DNA of 64,000 nucleotides from Yponomeuta sedellus (GCA_934045075.1 OW203734.1:8405516-8469515), one strand, 5' to 3'. Shown: positions 1 through 10,606, counted from the first letter of the stretch. Numbers and translations: made by a program. Notes: a model not told the origin generated them from the sequence alone.

Positions 1-77
1 TCAGACATTTAATTTATCAGAGAGATAACCTAACTCATATAATATTAGTGATCAACTTATATTACAAACTAATTGTA

Positions 78-190
78 TTATAGAATAATACGCAATGAGA
101 TGATTTATACAGCGTCTAGTGGCATCTTCACACACACTAGATGGGTGAAGGGACCACTCGGATGCTGTAGTTTTCTTATAGAATAATACG
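78..190 (-). mobile_element. Short truncated SINE tail (family E) with 15-bp TSD
   Basis: An 83-bp segment (93-175) is bracketed by the identical 15-mer ttatagaataatacg at 78-92 and 176-190, a perfect target-site duplication. The insert, read on the minus strand, matches the tail of the tRNA-derived element at 61.26-61.32 kb (motif cacccatctagtgtgag, then aatcatctcat). It is a 5'-truncated retroposed copy, and the perfect duplication suggests it is fairly recent. Confidence 0.75.
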
Positions 191-307
191 TTCATATTTA
201 TTCATGTTTTTGCTACAATATACTCGATTACTGACACAACAAAACAAACGGACCTCATTTGAAAAGCATTTGAAATAGAAAAAAAATGAGCTTTGCATAT
301 ACGTACC

Positions 308-368
308 TAATAAGATGATTTATACTGCGTCTAGAGGCAGTGACTCACATGGATGAAGGGACTACTTG
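308..368 (-). repeat. Second, older fragment of SINE family E tail
   Basis: This resembles the 93-175 insert (agatgatttatac, gcgtctag, gatgaaggga) with several substitutions and one small deletion. No target duplication is visible. Confidence 0.5.
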
Positions 369-399
369 AACGATAGGGAGTACCTAGACTTGAAATAAA

Positions 400-984
400 G
401 CACTTAAAAAAAGGCAACAAGCTTCAAATGCCCAAAATAGTAAAATATCTGAAGCGAATTCCAAATTCAATAAGTCACTGGCAGGTTCCGCGGCGGTGTC
501 AAAAACAATGCCATTAGCGCGGCATTACGTTGCGGATTTTAAATTTTGAACGTCGGCGCTCGGGGCCATTCGTCATGTCGTCGGGCGAGCGACATAGTGG
601 CCGGAAAATTCTATAGGCGGATTGACAGGTTTTGATCTATTGTGGAAATGCATTGTTGTGGCTGCGTGAATGGATGGTAGTGGAGTAATGTTTCAATTAA
701 ATTACCTTTCATCGATTGCTAGCTAACCTAGTTTAACTCTTTTTACCCGGCTGCGGAAATATACGAGGGTTATGTTGGTTATGGTCGCTCCACAGCCAAA
801 TGCTTGACCTAATTTGGCAAATAAGGTAGGTATCAGTTAAAGTACTACCGACGTAAGTGTCGCTAGTTACACAAAAAACTGAATTGCGGATGTCAGCTAT
901 CTTATTGTTAGTAAAAAGCAAGAAGAATAAAATTACAACCAATTTAAGCATCAATCAAGTTATCATTTACTAGATATTTAATTA
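400..984. other. No recognisable feature
   Basis: AT-rich with a modest CpG-containing patch near 490-600. The only open frame (minus, 733-954) has no family resemblance and looks random. Confidence 0.5.
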
Positions 985-1092
985 AGGGTATCTGGAGGTT
1001 ATGCGCATTACCCCCTACGATAGCACAACGTGGCGCTCTTAAGGGGAGGGCTATGGCCAGCAGTGGACTAGTATAGCCTGACCACGATCTGG
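985..1092 (+). repeat. RTE-like LINE 3' fragment
   Basis: It contains a degenerate version of the sequence coding W-R-S-L-G-E-x-Y-V-Q-Q-W (gccagcagtggactagtata), ending in agcctgacca. It is the same family as the minus-strand pieces at 11.76, 41.27 and 55.93 kb. Frames are broken. Confidence 0.6.
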
Positions 1093-1188
1093 AGGTAGAA
1101 AATTAGAATGGAAAATAGATCTTATAGGCCTCAAACAAACCTTTGTCGACTTTTTTTTGTTTTTACTTTATTAAAGCACTTCTCAGAG

Positions 1189-1337
1189 AGAGTATAGGCT
1201 TAATTATCTACCACGCGTGACCACCTCAGACAATTTCAAGCATTTGAACACCACAGACACAAGTTTTGTCACGAAGTTTTCTCTCTCTCTGAGAGAAGGC
1301 CTGTGCCCTGCAGTGGGCCAATAATAGGCTACATAAA
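1189..1337 (+). repeat. Composite LINE/SINE 3' fragment
   Basis: It shares with 25478-25627 an order of a 'cctcag...tttcaagc' block, a ctctctctctgagagaaggc block and an end gtgccctgcagtgggcc followed by aggctacataaa. The end block resembles RTE-type 3' termini. Confidence 0.5.
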
Positions 1338-1574
1338 AAGGCAGTACTCATTATACACATGTAGTTACAGTGTGGGTCAATTCAATGCATGTGTCTTAGG
1401 TTTTAGAATAATATTAATACTCTGTTAGTTTTCAAGTATCAAGAGACTGAAAAGACTAAGTTTGGGTTATTTGTAATTTTTTTCCCAAAATGATCTAGAT
1501 TTTGAAATGGATACCTTAATCTAAGTGTTCATACATACGTTTCACGTGAAACGTTGGATATCTTTACAAATAAT

Positions 1575-1825
1575 AATAAAGTCTGGAACGACTTCAGGTG
1601 TGGTTTTATTTGTAGATTAGTAGTATAATATTTTAATAAAACAGAAAACTGGATAAAAACGGATAAACGGAGAAGCAGTTAAAAAAGTCAGATCTGGTCA
1701 AAGGGTAAAGTAGTAGTGATGAAAAATGAGGGAAATCGAAGAATGTGTGACGTAATTTAAATATTTGAAAATGATCGATAGAAAAAGAAATAAAATGTAA
1801 ATGGTGTGAAGAGGTTTGCACCGTC
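1575..1825 (+). repeat. Dispersed repeat X, copy 1
   Basis: This unclassified family occurs four times in the window (here, 22.1 kb plus, 35.5 kb minus, 63.8 kb plus). Conserved blocks are ataaagtctggaacgactt near the start, aaaacagaaaactgg in the middle and atggtgtgaagaggtttgca at the end. No coding potential or TIR was seen. Confidence 0.65.
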
Positions 1826-1839
1826 ACACACGTTCGTTA

Positions 1840-3455
1840 AGTCACAGTTCCTGTGTTATTTTCAAATGAAATATTTTTATTGGATTTCATCTGCTATAAC
1901 CACAGTTATAAAGTTTGTCAGATACTTTATCATTGTCTCTACCATTACAATCCAAGGCCCATTTACGAGTATCAAACTGCTGCAATTTCACTCTACTCGC
2001 CTGACTAATGACGTCATCTGTCCCGCGCAACACGATCGCTCGCGAGCGCCAAATGACTCGCGAATAATTTAAAATTCGAACACTAACGAGGGAGGCGGTA
2101 TCAGCGCTGTGAATTATTGCTAAGTTGTCGCCCTGTGCGACGTAACAATGGTTGGGGGGTGGTTCGGCTTAAAACGTTGGAAGTTGTTTTACATCGTTCT
2201 TTGAGTCCTTAATTGTTAATGACAATTTTGAAAAGAGCATATAGCACATTTTGTCCGAAGAATGAAACATTTCACTATTTTTGATACAACAGACTGATAC
2301 AACAACTTGATATAACAACTGACAGTCAGAGTTTCTTTCTGTTGTATCAAAAACTTCAGACACCCTCGTGTGGGGTTCACATTCAGACTTGAAACTCGAG
2401 ACGACACGCAATTTGGCCTTCCTTTTCTATTTATAACAGTATATACATTAACACTACAGTCCGTAATCGAAATCTTTCATTAACCTACATGGAAACAGAA
2501 CAAAACATTTTATAGCAAACTAAACAAGTTGCATGAAACAATAATTCTATATTAGTAGGTACATACCTACTGTTGAATGTAATGTTTTTTTTATTAGTGT
2601 AAGTAACATTAAAAAAAATTAAAGATAATTTTACCAAATAATTTGTACCACACACGCAACTAATGAGTACCTAGGTACTTCTCCCAAAAGTCATGTAGCC
2701 AGACTGTCTTCTACATCATGTTATTGGAGTAATGCAAAACCTGATAATAGTTTCTTCAATAATATAAAAAAATAATACGAGTATTACTTTTTTCCACGAT
2801 TCTATATGTTGCCATGTTTTGATGTTCTTTCCTGGATGCCCAGGATTTTACCCCTTCCTTTCCTTTCCTATTCATAGTCCGGTGTATGATAATTCGGGAC
2901 CAGAACAAGTGGTGGTGTTTTGTGGAGTAATTATTATAATCATGTTAAATAACTCTTTCATTACTGATAGAGTTAAAATAATTATAAAATTTAAACTTGG
3001 AAGTGTTTAGTGCGATAATTTTTTTTTTCAATATTTTTTTCTATTTGATATTTTAGTCTTTGGAATTACCGTTATTTATAATAATATTTTAAATCCCGGA
3101 TGTTCGGAGATAAACTTCGCTACCCACGATACCCACTCTTCCCTCCGCGTTTTTAGAACTATCTACTCAAAGAACCCTGGTTGTAGCTATTTCTAATCCC
3201 TTCCATAGAGTCGCCAGACACCGGGCCCACCCAAGTGGAATGGAAATCAATTATTACCAATTAACACGTGCGCTGCGTGTACGCAGGACGCTCTAGTGTA
3301 CCCAGTGAGCGGACATCGACTTACCAAATATAAACGTCCATGAAACGATATCGGACTTAGTTGCGAGTGAAAAGTGGAAGATTATAAATACAGACGATAT
3401 GTAGGTTAAGAGTTTTATTGCAAAGACATGAATTAAAAGAGATCAAACCTGAATG
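1840..3455. other. No gene seen; short CRE-like and palindromic motifs
   Basis: No coding frame is supported. A tgacgtca octamer (2009-2016) and a perfect 12-bp palindrome cgctcgcgagcg (2037-2048) lie in a CpG-richer patch. They could be regulatory, but no transcript or gene is evident nearby. Confidence 0.35.
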
Positions 3456-3461
3456 AATGAG

Positions 3462-3648
3462 CCATTTTCAGCACAAATTCACAAAACTATTCGTAGATGG
3501 CGCTTACAGGCTTAGCCATAGAAGAACCGAAATGCAGCTGTCAAAATTAATCTGCGCTGAGCAAAATTTCACAGACGTCTCCCTTTTCGTGTATGGGCAC
3601 GCCTAAGTACCATCTATGGAGTATTTTGAGAATTTGTGTTGAAAACGG
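3462..3648. mobile_element. MITE-like element with ~45-bp degenerate TIRs
   Basis: The left end (ccattttcagcacaaattc...) is an imperfect inverted copy of the right end, whose reverse complement begins ccgttttcaacacaaattc. Similarity continues through a 'gatggcgctta/gatggtactta' block. There is no coding capacity and no clear target duplication. Confidence 0.55.
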
Positions 3649-3963
3649 TTTATTAAGATTTGTTGAATTTGTTGTAAACAATCTTTAATGTCTGTAGGGG
3701 AATTCATTTTTCCTCAGTAGCAACATTGCCCTCTCGATTGTCACTCTTGCTTGACAGACGATTTTCCATTCATTCTTCTTTTTTGCGTCAATCCGTGGTG
3801 CACTCATGCATTCTTCCTAGTGAAAATATAGACAAGTTAATTTCAGTGATGTCGTTTTACTCTGCCCGTAGTCCAACTCTCCAACAAGATTGAATCATTC
3901 AGTTTGGGTGGAATACAAGTATTGATAAATAAATAAATGAATAAATATACATTTCATACCTAG

Positions 3964-4120
3964 ACAAACGCAGCGCAGGACGCCCACCGGGTCGCTGACC
4001 CGATGATCTCAGGCAGATTGCTGGCAGTGACAGCGGATTAGGATGGCTGAGGACAGAGGGAAGTGGCGTGCCTTGGGGGGAGGCCTATGTCCAGCGGTGG
4101 AGGAATACAGCCTGATTGAT
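3964..4120 (+). pseudogene. RTE-like LINE C-terminal remnant
   Basis: The sequence matches the region that in intact RTE-type ORFs reads GRPP-x-R-W-x-DD-(L/I)-R-Q-I-A-G, followed by a Y-V-Q-x-W end. Here stops and frameshifts interrupt it. It ends in tandem tgattgat units, like the 62.4 kb copy. Confidence 0.55.
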
Positions 4121-4185
4121 TGATCATACTGTCACTTTCAGCACTTTGTCAAAGATTGCCGACACAAATATATCGAGCTAATTTC

Positions 4186-4580
4186 GATATCAACCCTTGT
4201 ATGTCCTCACTGCTGGGGCACGGGTTTCTTCCTGCATTGGAGAAAGGTTAGGCCACACTCCACCACGGGGGCCAAGTCTGGGTTGGTGGAGGATTGTAAG
4301 GCAGTGGCGGGCCTTATATACTGTCAGAGGTTATCAAGGCGCCCGCGCGCCCGGCCTTCCGGGCGCGCGGGCGCCTTGATGGCTGACATGGCTTAACAAC
4401 TGCCATTGCACGACAGCCGGCACCAACGGCTTAGCGTGCCTTGCGAAGCACGGAAGCGCTCGGAAAAATGCCACTAGCGGTATTTAGGGGACTTTCACCC
4501 ATCCTGCAATTGACCGCGCCTGTTGTTGCTTAACTCGAATGATTGATTCCAATCACTCGGTTTGACTAGGTCACGAGCGC
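4186..4580 (-). mobile_element. 5S-derived SINE (subfamily 1), with a 22-bp internal hairpin
   Basis: On the minus strand it runs from a 5' head (gcgctcgtgac...) through a 5S rRNA-like internal promoter (ttaagcaacaacaggcgcgg then aggatgggtgaaag) to the 3' block ccagcagtgaggacatac. At 4333-4354 and 4359-4380 there is a perfect 22-bp inverted repeat with a 4-nt loop, almost all G/C. It replaces part of the sequence that other copies have between 'ttatcaag' and 'ctgacatgg'. Confidence 0.75.
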
Positions 4581-4650
4581 TTCTATTACCATATTAATAA
4601 GACTCTTTTAAACGACTAGAGAGTTTTAGAGCATTTTAGAGATTTGCCGG

Positions 4651-4782
4651 TTGAGCGACGACATTCGCAAAGTGGTGGGCAGTGACTGGAAGAAGAGAGC
4701 CGAAGATCGGGCTCAGTGGCGTTTCTTGGGAGAGGCTTATCCCCAACAGTGGACTGAGACCGCTGATTATGATGATGGTTAG
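4651..4782 (+). pseudogene. RTE-type LINE ORF2 C-terminal fragment
   Basis: An uninterrupted 43-codon frame starts LSDDIRKVVGSDWKK and continues to GEAYPQQWTE, then a stop at 4780-4782. This is the extreme C-terminus of RTE-clade LINE polyproteins. The domains upstream (endonuclease, reverse transcriptase) are absent, so it is a 5'-truncated insertion. The tail is gattatgatgatgg-like. Confidence 0.7.
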
Positions 4783-4789
4783 TTAGTTA

Positions 4790-5045
4790 GACCTGAGATT
4801 TCCGCACTTAGCCTCATAGTTGGGCGATTGTACGTAGCAAGCGCTGAGGTACGCTAACACCTCAGACACTAGGGTTTCCTTACGATGTTTTCCTTCACAG
4901 TCAGCGAGTAGTATTGCTACTATAATTTCACAAATGTACATAACTTAGAAAACAAAGTCATTGGTACATGCCGGGGTTCGAACCCACGACCTCCCGATTG
5001 AGAAGCCGGAGTTCTACACCGCTCCGCTACCACCGCTCTTTGATT
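4790..5045 (-). mobile_element. tRNA-derived SINE, family D
   Basis: The minus-strand head has tRNA-like A- and B-box sequence (ggtggtagcggagcggtgta; gtgggttcgaaccccggc), then a body with acttagccc-like and aaggaaaacatcgta blocks. A second copy lies at 11982-12215. It is directly adjacent to the RTE fragment at 4651-4782. Confidence 0.65.
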
Positions 5046-5049
5046 ATGA

Positions 5050-6268
5050 TGATGTTCATGATACAATTTGCCAGTTTTACAACTGACTTTATAGTTGTCA
5101 TTGAAGGTTATCTAGAGTTGTCTGAACTGAGTGCACTTTTAGCACAAATGCAAGCTTCTATTTGACACTTTAGTCATTAAACGTCGGGTTCCGTACGCTT
5201 TAATGGCGGCATTTAGCAATAAGGCACTAACGGACCAACGCAACAAAGTGCTTCTTTTACTTAAGGCGCTTCGGGAAAGTAGCGCAGAAACTGCGACTTA
5301 GTGAACGCCACAAGTAAAACTAGGTGCCCATTTTAAAAATCTAGGTCATTTTAGAGAAAAACTGGCCAAAAAAACTCTAAACTTAGTCTGTTGAAAGTCT
5401 TTAATTAACAGCGTTTACGTGGGTAACAATTATAGAAGAACTCATGCATTGTACTGGTTTTCGTTCCATGTATTGTCATCTAAGTAATCCTTTATGTATT
5501 TTATTTGATTGTATTTATTTAGGTTTACTAATAACTTGTATACTAACACGTTCACAAAATGCTTAAGTAAAATCAACTTAAAGATAAGTATACAAGCCAA
5601 TTACAAGTAATCACTGCATGCAAAATTATACAGGTTCATACTAAAGGTAGGTATAAGGTACGGTAAGTTAAGGTATTATATAGGTACATAGTTTGCTGGA
5701 AGAAATCTCTTACAGATAAGCTCGCCTTTGTACATGCTATTTCTTATGTAATGTCCTATTCAATGTTTCGTGAGCAGTGTATACTAGCCCTGTATACTCT
5801 TGCCCAAGTCGTGTTTACAATAGTCACTTCACATTCTGTATTTGGCATTGGGACGTTAATGCCTCTCATTGCACTCTAATCAATTTAGCGGCTAACATTT
5901 ACAGTACGCGTTATGCCTATGCATCGGCCGGTGCGGTGTTTGGGACCAAACATTTTCGGACCGGTCCCAAAAGCTGTTGATGATAAGTACCTATTTTCAT
6001 CTTCAATGTTTTTACTTCTTTGCGAGATCTGGAGCTCATAATATAAGGGAAAAATGCTGAAATGTTCGAATAATTTCGTCTATGTATACTCCTGTTACTT
6101 ACGTATTGCTCTTGATCCCATTAATTTAAATTTTGACAAATCATTAGTTGAGTTTTTGCTACTATTTAGTAGAGTCAATACATGCAGTTTAGAATACGAA
6201 CTAGGTATGTTTTAGGTACTATTACAAACTTTGTGTTCAAACTTAATGCGCTTGGATACTTTTTTAAA
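5050..6268. other. No recognisable feature
   Basis: AT-rich unique-looking sequence. The plus frame 5777-5980 has no motif and no codon structure that I would call coding. Confidence 0.5.
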
Positions 6269-6273
6269 CTTTA

Positions 6274-6420
6274 AGGCTCTTACTAATAAAAACCGTATAA
6301 GCCTGGTATAGTTGCACAGTGTTTTGTTCACATCATTTGAATGTAATTTTCAGTTGGAAGAAAAGAGACAAAACACTGCATAGTTATATTATATTTACAC
6401 CAAGTTTATTAGTAAGGCTG
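6274..6420. mobile_element. TA-flanked MITE, copy 1
   Basis: The ends aggctcttactaataaa and tttattagtaaggctg are inverted, flanked by TA at 6272-6273 and 6421-6422. The same element lies in the opposite orientation at 37188-37335. A non-autonomous Tc1/mariner-type element is the simplest reading. Confidence 0.65.
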
Positions 6421-6589
6421 TAAGTAAGCAAATTCACTGATAATATTTTTATAAGCGACAAATCAAACAGAGAAAGGAATCCGTACCATTTGAGCTCTTA
6501 ATTGTACCTAATATATTTGTGAAAGAAGCTAAAATGATAAAAATATACTTAATGGTAGTTTATTCTTGTTAAAAATTTTCAGTATATTT

Positions 6590-6735
6590 TCTTTTGCACT
6601 TGAGGGCATAGGCTTGATTACAACCTGTGCCCACCACGGATTAGTAATTTAAAGCCCTGAGGTATTTAAACACCACATGTACTCAGGTTCCACAGGCTCC
6701 TCACGACGATTTTCTCCGCCGCAAGCGAATGGTGT
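6590..6735 (-). repeat. SINE/LINE body fragment related to family D
   Basis: It contains agggcataggcttgatta, ctgaggtatttaaacacc and cctcacgacgattttc blocks that recur at 22.4 and 25.5 kb. It is degenerate, and strand is given by comparison with family D. Confidence 0.4.
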
Positions 6736-7257
6736 TCAATTTTGTTCTGATTTTTTTATGAATTATTGTTACGTGGCCCAACTGAAGCGCGGTCCGAAAG
6801 ATAATGGCCTCAAATACCGGACGGCCAATGGTGTGCCATGTTGTCGTGCTAATTCGTGAACAGTCGGCGCGGACGCGTCATTCGTGGCACGCGTTTTAAA
6901 ATTAGAACAACCGAGTTCCAAATTTGATTAGTCCTTCGCGGTAATTGGACACGAATTTGACCAATTAGAGTCGCTAATGAGTGACTGAGCGAGGTCAAGA
7001 CATGGTCGAAATGTGGCACCTTTGTTTTACTCGACAAAAATAAGTTATTACCGGGTCTCAATATATCTACGCCCCACGCAGTTAAGATTTGTTGATCAGG
7101 GAATAACAAAATCTTCGTTTATCTATGGGGCTCTACTCGTCAAAAGAAGTTATGACCTATGGAATTAACTGTATGGAATTCAATCAAATACCTAAGATAT
7201 TTAATTGAATTCTTTGTTAGGTATAGAATTCAATCAAATGCCTTAGGTATTTTATCA

Positions 7258-7845
7258 TCATTATGAACGGGTCTCTTCGCTGAGGAAGGTATAGGCCATA
7301 CTCCACCACGGCGGCCAAGTGCGGATTTAAGGAGGCTTGGAAGACTTGGCTGGTCTTACTGTCAGAAGTTTTCAAGCCGCCCTAAGGCCTCTGACTTGGC
7401 AAAATGATTGCCATCTATTGAGGGTAGCCGGCACCAAATGCTTAAATTGCCTTGCGAAGCACGGAACCGAAAAATGCCACTAGTGTTAGCCATAGACGGT
7501 CACCCATCCAAGTATTGACGGCCTAGGTGGCGCAGCGGTTTGGCACGCTGACTGTGCAACCGAAGGTCTCGGGTTCGATCCCCGGCCGGGTCAAACTAGG
7601 AAACGAACTTTTCCAGTTTGTCTCGGGTCTTGGATGTTATCTATGTATTTATTGTATTAAATCTATCGTCGAGTTAGCACCTATAACACAAGTCATTTAG
7701 TTGTACTTAGTATAGGGCTAACGAGATCTGTGTAATATGTCCATGAATATTTATTATTATTATTATTATTATTACTGAACGCGCCCTAAGATGCTTAAAC
7801 TTCATAATCGTTTTAAGATCACTCAGGCAGCCGGGGCATCGAGCG
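7258..7845 (-). mobile_element. 5S-derived SINE, subfamily 2, split by a nested SINE
   Basis: On the minus strand the head includes a stretch close to 5S rRNA: gcgcgttcagta, and after removing the nested SINE, tacttggatgggtgaccg, which is the 5S internal control region. The body follows (gccggctaccct, gccttagggcggc, gagacccgttca). It is interrupted at 7519-7773 by a family B SINE. This copy is the clearest evidence that the whole family is 5S-derived. Confidence 0.75.
7519..7773 (+). mobile_element. tRNA-derived SINE, family B, with (ATT)n tail
   Basis: The tRNA-like head (cctaggtggcgcagcggttt, cgggttcgatccccg) is followed by a body with aaactaggaaacgaactt, gatgttatctatgta and tagtatagggctaacgaga. 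It ends in (att)n at 7751-7773. It sits inside the 5S-like promoter of another SINE. A short degenerate duplication (tattgac/tactgaa) flanks it. Confidence 0.75.
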
Positions 7846-8122
7846 ATTCAACGCTCAATAGTGTATATACCTATGAAATTATTAGGTATAGAATACCTAA
7901 TACCTAATTTATTTCAATTTGTATCTTTGTTGTTGTCGTATGTTTTGAATATAGATAAAAGGAAGTCCTCTTATGCATTGTGGCTTTCTCTAGAATAAAA
8001 TATATTTTTTATTCTTATTTAAAAAAAATAGAATAATAATCTCATTTGTCTCCTTATTTTGAACAATTTTAAAAGAAGAGTGGGGCCTCTTTTTCGGACA
8101 TATATTATGGGAATATATTTGT

Positions 8123-8275
8123 AAAAAAACCTATTTAGAGGCTAAAAATTCCACATATGCCGGGATTCGAACTCGTGACCTCTGGCTATCCGTGCCAGCG
8201 CTCTTCTAACTGAGCTAATGGGCGACTAACCGGCATCAGTGAAATTTCGAACCTCTTTACAATATTCTCTGTATT
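8123..8275 (-). mobile_element. tRNA-derived SINE, family A, partial
   Basis: It is the reverse complement of the family A core (ttagctcagttagaagagcg, gagttcgaatcccggc) with the 'gcctctaaataggttttt' block at its left. The body is lost at the 5' end; family A is described at 17.8 kb. Confidence 0.7.
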
Positions 8276-8292
8276 ACGTACAGAGGTCTATC

Positions 8293-8468
8293 TCTATAGA
8301 ATAAAAATGAATCCCCGAATGTATTGGTAAGCGCAAATCTCGAGAGCAGCTGAACCGATTTCGGTAATTCCTTTTTTAGAAAATTCCTTGAATTACGAGG
8401 ATGGTTCTTACGGAGAGAAAAAAAAGGAATCAACTGTTAGACGGTACGAAGTTCGCTGGGTCAGCTAG
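8293..8468 (+). mobile_element. Non-autonomous Helitron-like element, 1
   Basis: It begins tctatagaataaaaatgaat and ends gggtcagctag followed by T. The interior gagagcagctgaaccgattt is shared with copies at 30.1, 44.7 and 62.0 kb. TC start, CTAG end and insertion at an A|T dinucleotide (seen in other copies) are Helitron hallmarks. No Rep/helicase coding sequence is present. Confidence 0.6.
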
Positions 8469-8934
8469 TATTTAGATATATTTGAAGCTTGTACATTTTA
8501 AAAGTTTATTGTGGCGAAAATCGCTGCCTGTCATTGGTCGCACATTTGTCTCTCCAAGGTTGGAGCCATCATGTAGTTTTTCCTCAAGATGACGTTGCCT
8601 GATCGCTTGGGGCGCTGACTCAATTAATCACTTTGTAATTGCTGGTAAAGTGATGGCGTCGAGGTTTGTTTCTTGGAAAGAGTTTGGTGGATAAATCATA
8701 CATCGAGATACTTTACTTATTTCACAAATTTGCAAATTTGATTTTCGACTTTTCTTAGAAGTGTGTAGGTACGCATCTACATGCACAAAAACATTGACGA
8801 TAGGGTTTGAGGCCGATTGGTATGACGTGTTTTTGTACCACGTGACTATAGTGATTTTTTATAGCTTATCAAAACTTTTATACCTAGTAGTAGAGAAAAA
8901 AAATACCACGTTTATTTATCTTTTAATTTTACTC

Positions 8935-9075
8935 CATCCAAAGGTTGTCTGGAAGAGATCGCTCTTAGCGATAAGACCGCCAATTGTATAACAAAACTTA
9001 GATTTAAGAAATCATGGTTTTATTCTTTTTCTTGTGGTGCAATAAAGAGTTCTCTATCTAGCTATCTATCTATAT
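8935..9075 (+). repeat. LINE 3'-UTR fragment, family L, with CTAT-repeat tail
   Basis: It contains aaaggttgtctggaagagat, tagcgataagaccgcc and gtgcaataaagagttctcta, ending in (ctat)n. Similar 3' ends occur at 19.07 (minus), 24.28 and 35.14 kb, all without upstream coding sequence, as expected for 5'-truncated non-LTR insertions. Confidence 0.6.
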
Positions 9076-9104
9076 TAAAAAAGTTGAAGTTTACACATTG
9101 TAGT

Positions 9105-9315
9105 CTATTAGCTTTTAGAATACAGCTCGGGCTCTAGAGTAGGCTTCGGTTTTCGCCGAAAGCACACGAGTGTAATACTACTTCCTGCTCTGTATAAAAC
9201 AATTCTTATTTTTTTTTAAAGTTATGTAAAGTTATAAATATATAATTTTTATTAATTAATAAATTACACGAATAGGTGTATCCGATTCTATCCTTAGTAG
9301 CCGAGGTATATACTT
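9105..9315 (+). repeat. Dispersed ~200-bp repeat, copy 1
   Basis: It matches the reverse complement of 12778-12960. Shared blocks are ctctagagtaggct, cacacgagtgtaatactact, tcctgctctgtataaaac and tatccgattctatcc. The type is unknown, and no coding potential was seen. Confidence 0.6.
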
Positions 9316-9388
9316 TTGTAACTGTTGTCTCTGTAATTATTTTCTGGTGTGTACAATAAAGAATATTCTTATCTTATCTTATATTCTA
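9316..9388 (+). repeat. LINE/SINE 3' tail, family M
   Basis: The end ctggtgtgtacaataaagaa is followed by tattcttatcttatctta, a tail seen also at 10.7 (minus), 12.6, 32.9 and 35.7 kb (minus). Confidence 0.5.
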
Positions 9389-9547
9389 AAAGTTATCAGA
9401 CCGTACACGAGTTATTGCCAATACCGAGCATCCACAAATATGAGTAAGTAGGTTGACGTTTATTAACTACCTACATGCAATAATGTATACTCGTATGTAC
9501 CACTGTATATTACTGGCTGTGATTTTTTTAATGCGACTTTCTAACAA

Positions 9548-9838
9548 CCTTTGTGTGTCCCCACTGCTGGGGCACTGGCCTCTTACTGCATCACAGGAAG
9601 TTTATGCCATACTCCACAATGGCTCAGAAGTTATCAAGCCACCCATAAGGCCTCTGACATGGCTTAACAACTGCCATTACATGACAGCCGGCAGCAGCGG
9701 CTTAGCTTGCCTTGCGAAGCAGTGAAACGCTCAGAACGCAAGCAGTGAAGCGTTCACCCATCCTGCAACTGATCGTGCCTAGAGTAACTTTACTCAAGTG
9801 ATTCTGTATTAATAATTCGTTTCAATCAACGAGGTTCC
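9548..9838 (-). mobile_element. 5S-derived SINE, subfamily 1, decayed
   Basis: The minus strand carries the 3' block gccccagcagtggggacaca, the central caagccacccataagg region (as complement) and a weakened promoter part. The aagcagtgaaacgct/aagcagtgaagcgtt pair is a small local duplication. Confidence 0.7.
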
Positions 9839-9839
9839 G

Positions 9840-10335
9840 ACTTCCTTTTCTGATACTGGCGCCGCACCTTATGAGGTCTCGATTTTCCGTCATACCCAAG
9901 TCTCGCGACCATATCTATACAAGTTAAGGGTCTCTGGACTATGCAGTAAGTTCAGCCGATGTAATTTGTGATCTTCATCTTATAACAAACCATTCAGTAG
10001 TCACCAATCTCAGCCACAGCTTTCCATCAACAAACGCGAGATTTGGCAAAAAAGTAGACTAACGACAGGAACCCAAATCTGCAACACGAACCCGCCAATT
10101 AGCAGATCGCGGAAGAATAAAGTTGAGTATTTAATGATAGAGCTCGTGACATTATCATTAGAACTGACACTTCTCTGTGGGCCTATCGCAAATTATACTT
10201 ATCAATGATGAACACTGATCTACCTACATCGCCAACCATATTAAAAAATATATATTGTAGTTCCGTGAAATGTTTGTGAGCAATAGAGTTATTGTGATGA
10301 ATATTAATACTCGTTTTATCATTCTTTATAATACT
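9840..10335. other. No recognisable feature
   Basis: AT-rich sequence without a supported frame or repeat match inside the window. Confidence 0.5.
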
Positions 10336-10338
10336 GTA

Positions 10339-10606
10339 CGTCTATAAGTAGTAATTTTTTTTAAATAGTCATTTTAATAATACAGCTCAAAGCTAAAATT
10401 AAAGTAAATTTGAAACTAATTAAATATAAACTGATACTAATATTACAATATTAACTGATAAAATATAAACTGATACTAATATTACAATATTAGTATCAGT
10501 TTATATTTAATTAGTTTCAAATTTACTTATTACCTTACCCTTTAATTTTAGCTTTGAGCTGTACTATTAAAATGACTATTTAAAAAAAATTAACTACTTA
10601 TAGACA
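10339..10606. mobile_element. Palindromic MITE, ~120-bp TIRs, TA duplication
   Basis: The left arm (cgtctataagtagtaatttt...) and right arm (...aattaactacttatagaca) are long inverted repeats, flanked by TA at 10337-10338 and 10607-10608. At the centre a 31-bp block is directly duplicated (10422-10452 and 10461-10491), making the arms unequal. A non-autonomous Tc1/mariner-like element fits best. Confidence 0.7.

Noticed and set aside
2009..2048. Promoter with CRE site and palindrome
   Set aside because: Single motifs in 64 kb are expected by chance, and no gene start is recognised nearby. Mentioned only as a note.
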